Of a DNA stretch of 64,000 bases, positions 63,344 to 64,000 are shown in pieces (position 1 is the stretch's first letter; every line of letters starts with the position of its first letter). The stretch comes from Symsagittifera roscoffensis. Lineage: Eukaryota > Xenacoelomorpha > Acoela > Convolutidae. The stretch covers positions 46,566,381 to 46,630,380 of the forward strand of contig NC_087065.1 in the NCBI RefSeq assembly GCF_963678635.1. The letters run 5' to 3'. The notes under the pieces are model-generated. The model worked only from the letters and a program-made list of their open reading frames with translations. It searched no databases and had not been told where the DNA came from. A program made the translations under genes and the position numbers.

Positions 63344-63704
63344 GTTTGAGAACCTAGCTTTATTTTCCGTCGATATGTACTTCCGGGCGAATATTACATA
63401 GATGTTTTTATAGCGCTCCTGGGTGTTATTCTTTTTAACATCATGACCGGCAGAACCGTTAACAAACACTCCACGCCGAGCGGATGCTCATAATAAGGCC
63501 CTAACCACCGGGACTGAAGGGTAACGTTTGAGAACCTAGCTTTATTTTCCGTCGATATGTACTTCCGGGCGAATATTACATAGATGTTTTTATAGCGCTC
63601 CTGGGTGTTATTCTTTTTAACATCATGACCGGCAGAACCGTTAACAAACACTCCACGCCGAGCGGATGCTCATAATAAGGCCCTAACCACCGGGACTGAA
63701 GGGT
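63344..63704 (+). repeat. 182-bp tandem duplication spanning the LTR end, copy 3
   Basis: GTTTGAGAACCTAGC ... GGACTGAAGGGTA occurs twice (63344-63525 and 63526 to about 63704) and the copies are essentially identical. Each unit contains the LTR 3' end and the first ~125 bases of leader. Confidence 0.88.
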
Positions 63705-64000
63705 AGTTCGGAACGCGGGAGCCTTCCGGATTCCCGTGAATAGCTTTTTAACCTAATTAAGACCAAAATTTCACGAACCAGGAAGGGTGGGGGGATTCGC
63801 GGTCCCGTCATTTACTGAGTAGTATGTGACCAAAAACACTCAAAGATATACAAGAAACCAAACAAAAAGTAGAATAGTAACTTAAAAAAAAATGACCGAA
63901 AAAACCAAAAACAGTTAAAAAAAGTACAAAATCAGTAGAAATCATCACCCCAGACGAGATGTGATCCGACCCTCCCGTTTGTTGTTGTTAGATATATTGT

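Larger units (their letters stand above)
62046..64000 (+). mobile_element. giant LTR element, copy 3 (diverged, continues off the window)
   Basis: It begins TGTGAAATTCG and has the same LTR body as copies 1 and 2, ending CGAATATTACA at 63398, then leader sequence to the window end (63840-64000 matches 37495-37700). Only the LTR and leader are in view. It is the most diverged of the three. Confidence 0.85.

Overview
The window is eukaryotic DNA from an animal, most likely an invertebrate. The first 15 kb is AT-rich and holds widely spaced host genes, at least one of them with spliceosomal introns. They are an ADF/cofilin-type actin-binding protein (minus strand, three exons, 3697-5851), the mitochondrial import receptor subunit TOM20 (minus, 6253-6762), an unrecognised single-pass membrane protein (minus, 12749-13684) and some weaker exon candidates. 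I cannot fix the phylum from sequence alone.

From about 15.4 kb to the end the window is a nested pile of retroelements. A Penelope-like element (PLE1, about 15.4-18.2 kb) carries a PHD-type zinc finger inside its reverse transcriptase and a GIY-YIG endonuclease. A non-LTR element (LINE) is cut into three pieces at about 18.87-19.08, 36.26-36.34 and 60.24-61.29 kb. A second, 5'-truncated Penelope-like element (PLE2, 19.08-19.63 plus 36.04-36.26 kb) sits in the first gap of the LINE. A giant LTR element (copy 1, 19631-36034) sits inside PLE2, and its right flank resumes the PLE2 reading frame exactly. A second copy of the same LTR family (copy 2, 36338 to about 60241) fills the second gap of the LINE. 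A third, more diverged copy begins at 62046 and runs off the window.

The LTR family is the main point of interest. It is Ty3/gypsy-like: capsid, two CCHC knuckles, aspartic protease, RT, RNase H and an integrase with HHCC, D,D-35-E and GPF motifs are all in one very long gag-pol frame. It has a 2.7-kb leader packed with CCGGAGGGGT-type repeats and hairpins. After pol, following a conserved splice-acceptor-like site, comes a further coding region of about 9 kb. This region encodes a coiled-coil protein, an SGNH (GDSL) hydrolase with a complete catalytic tetrad, and long proteins that I do not recognise. Both copies are broken, in different places. Copy 1 lost the RT core (1,197 bp, in frame) and 6.5 kb of the second coding region. 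Copy 2 keeps both but has substitutions of catalytic Asp in protease and integrase plus frameshifts. Copy 2 also contains a 168-bp patch that reads like a reverse-transcriptase jump from a copy-1-like deleted template back to a full-length one.
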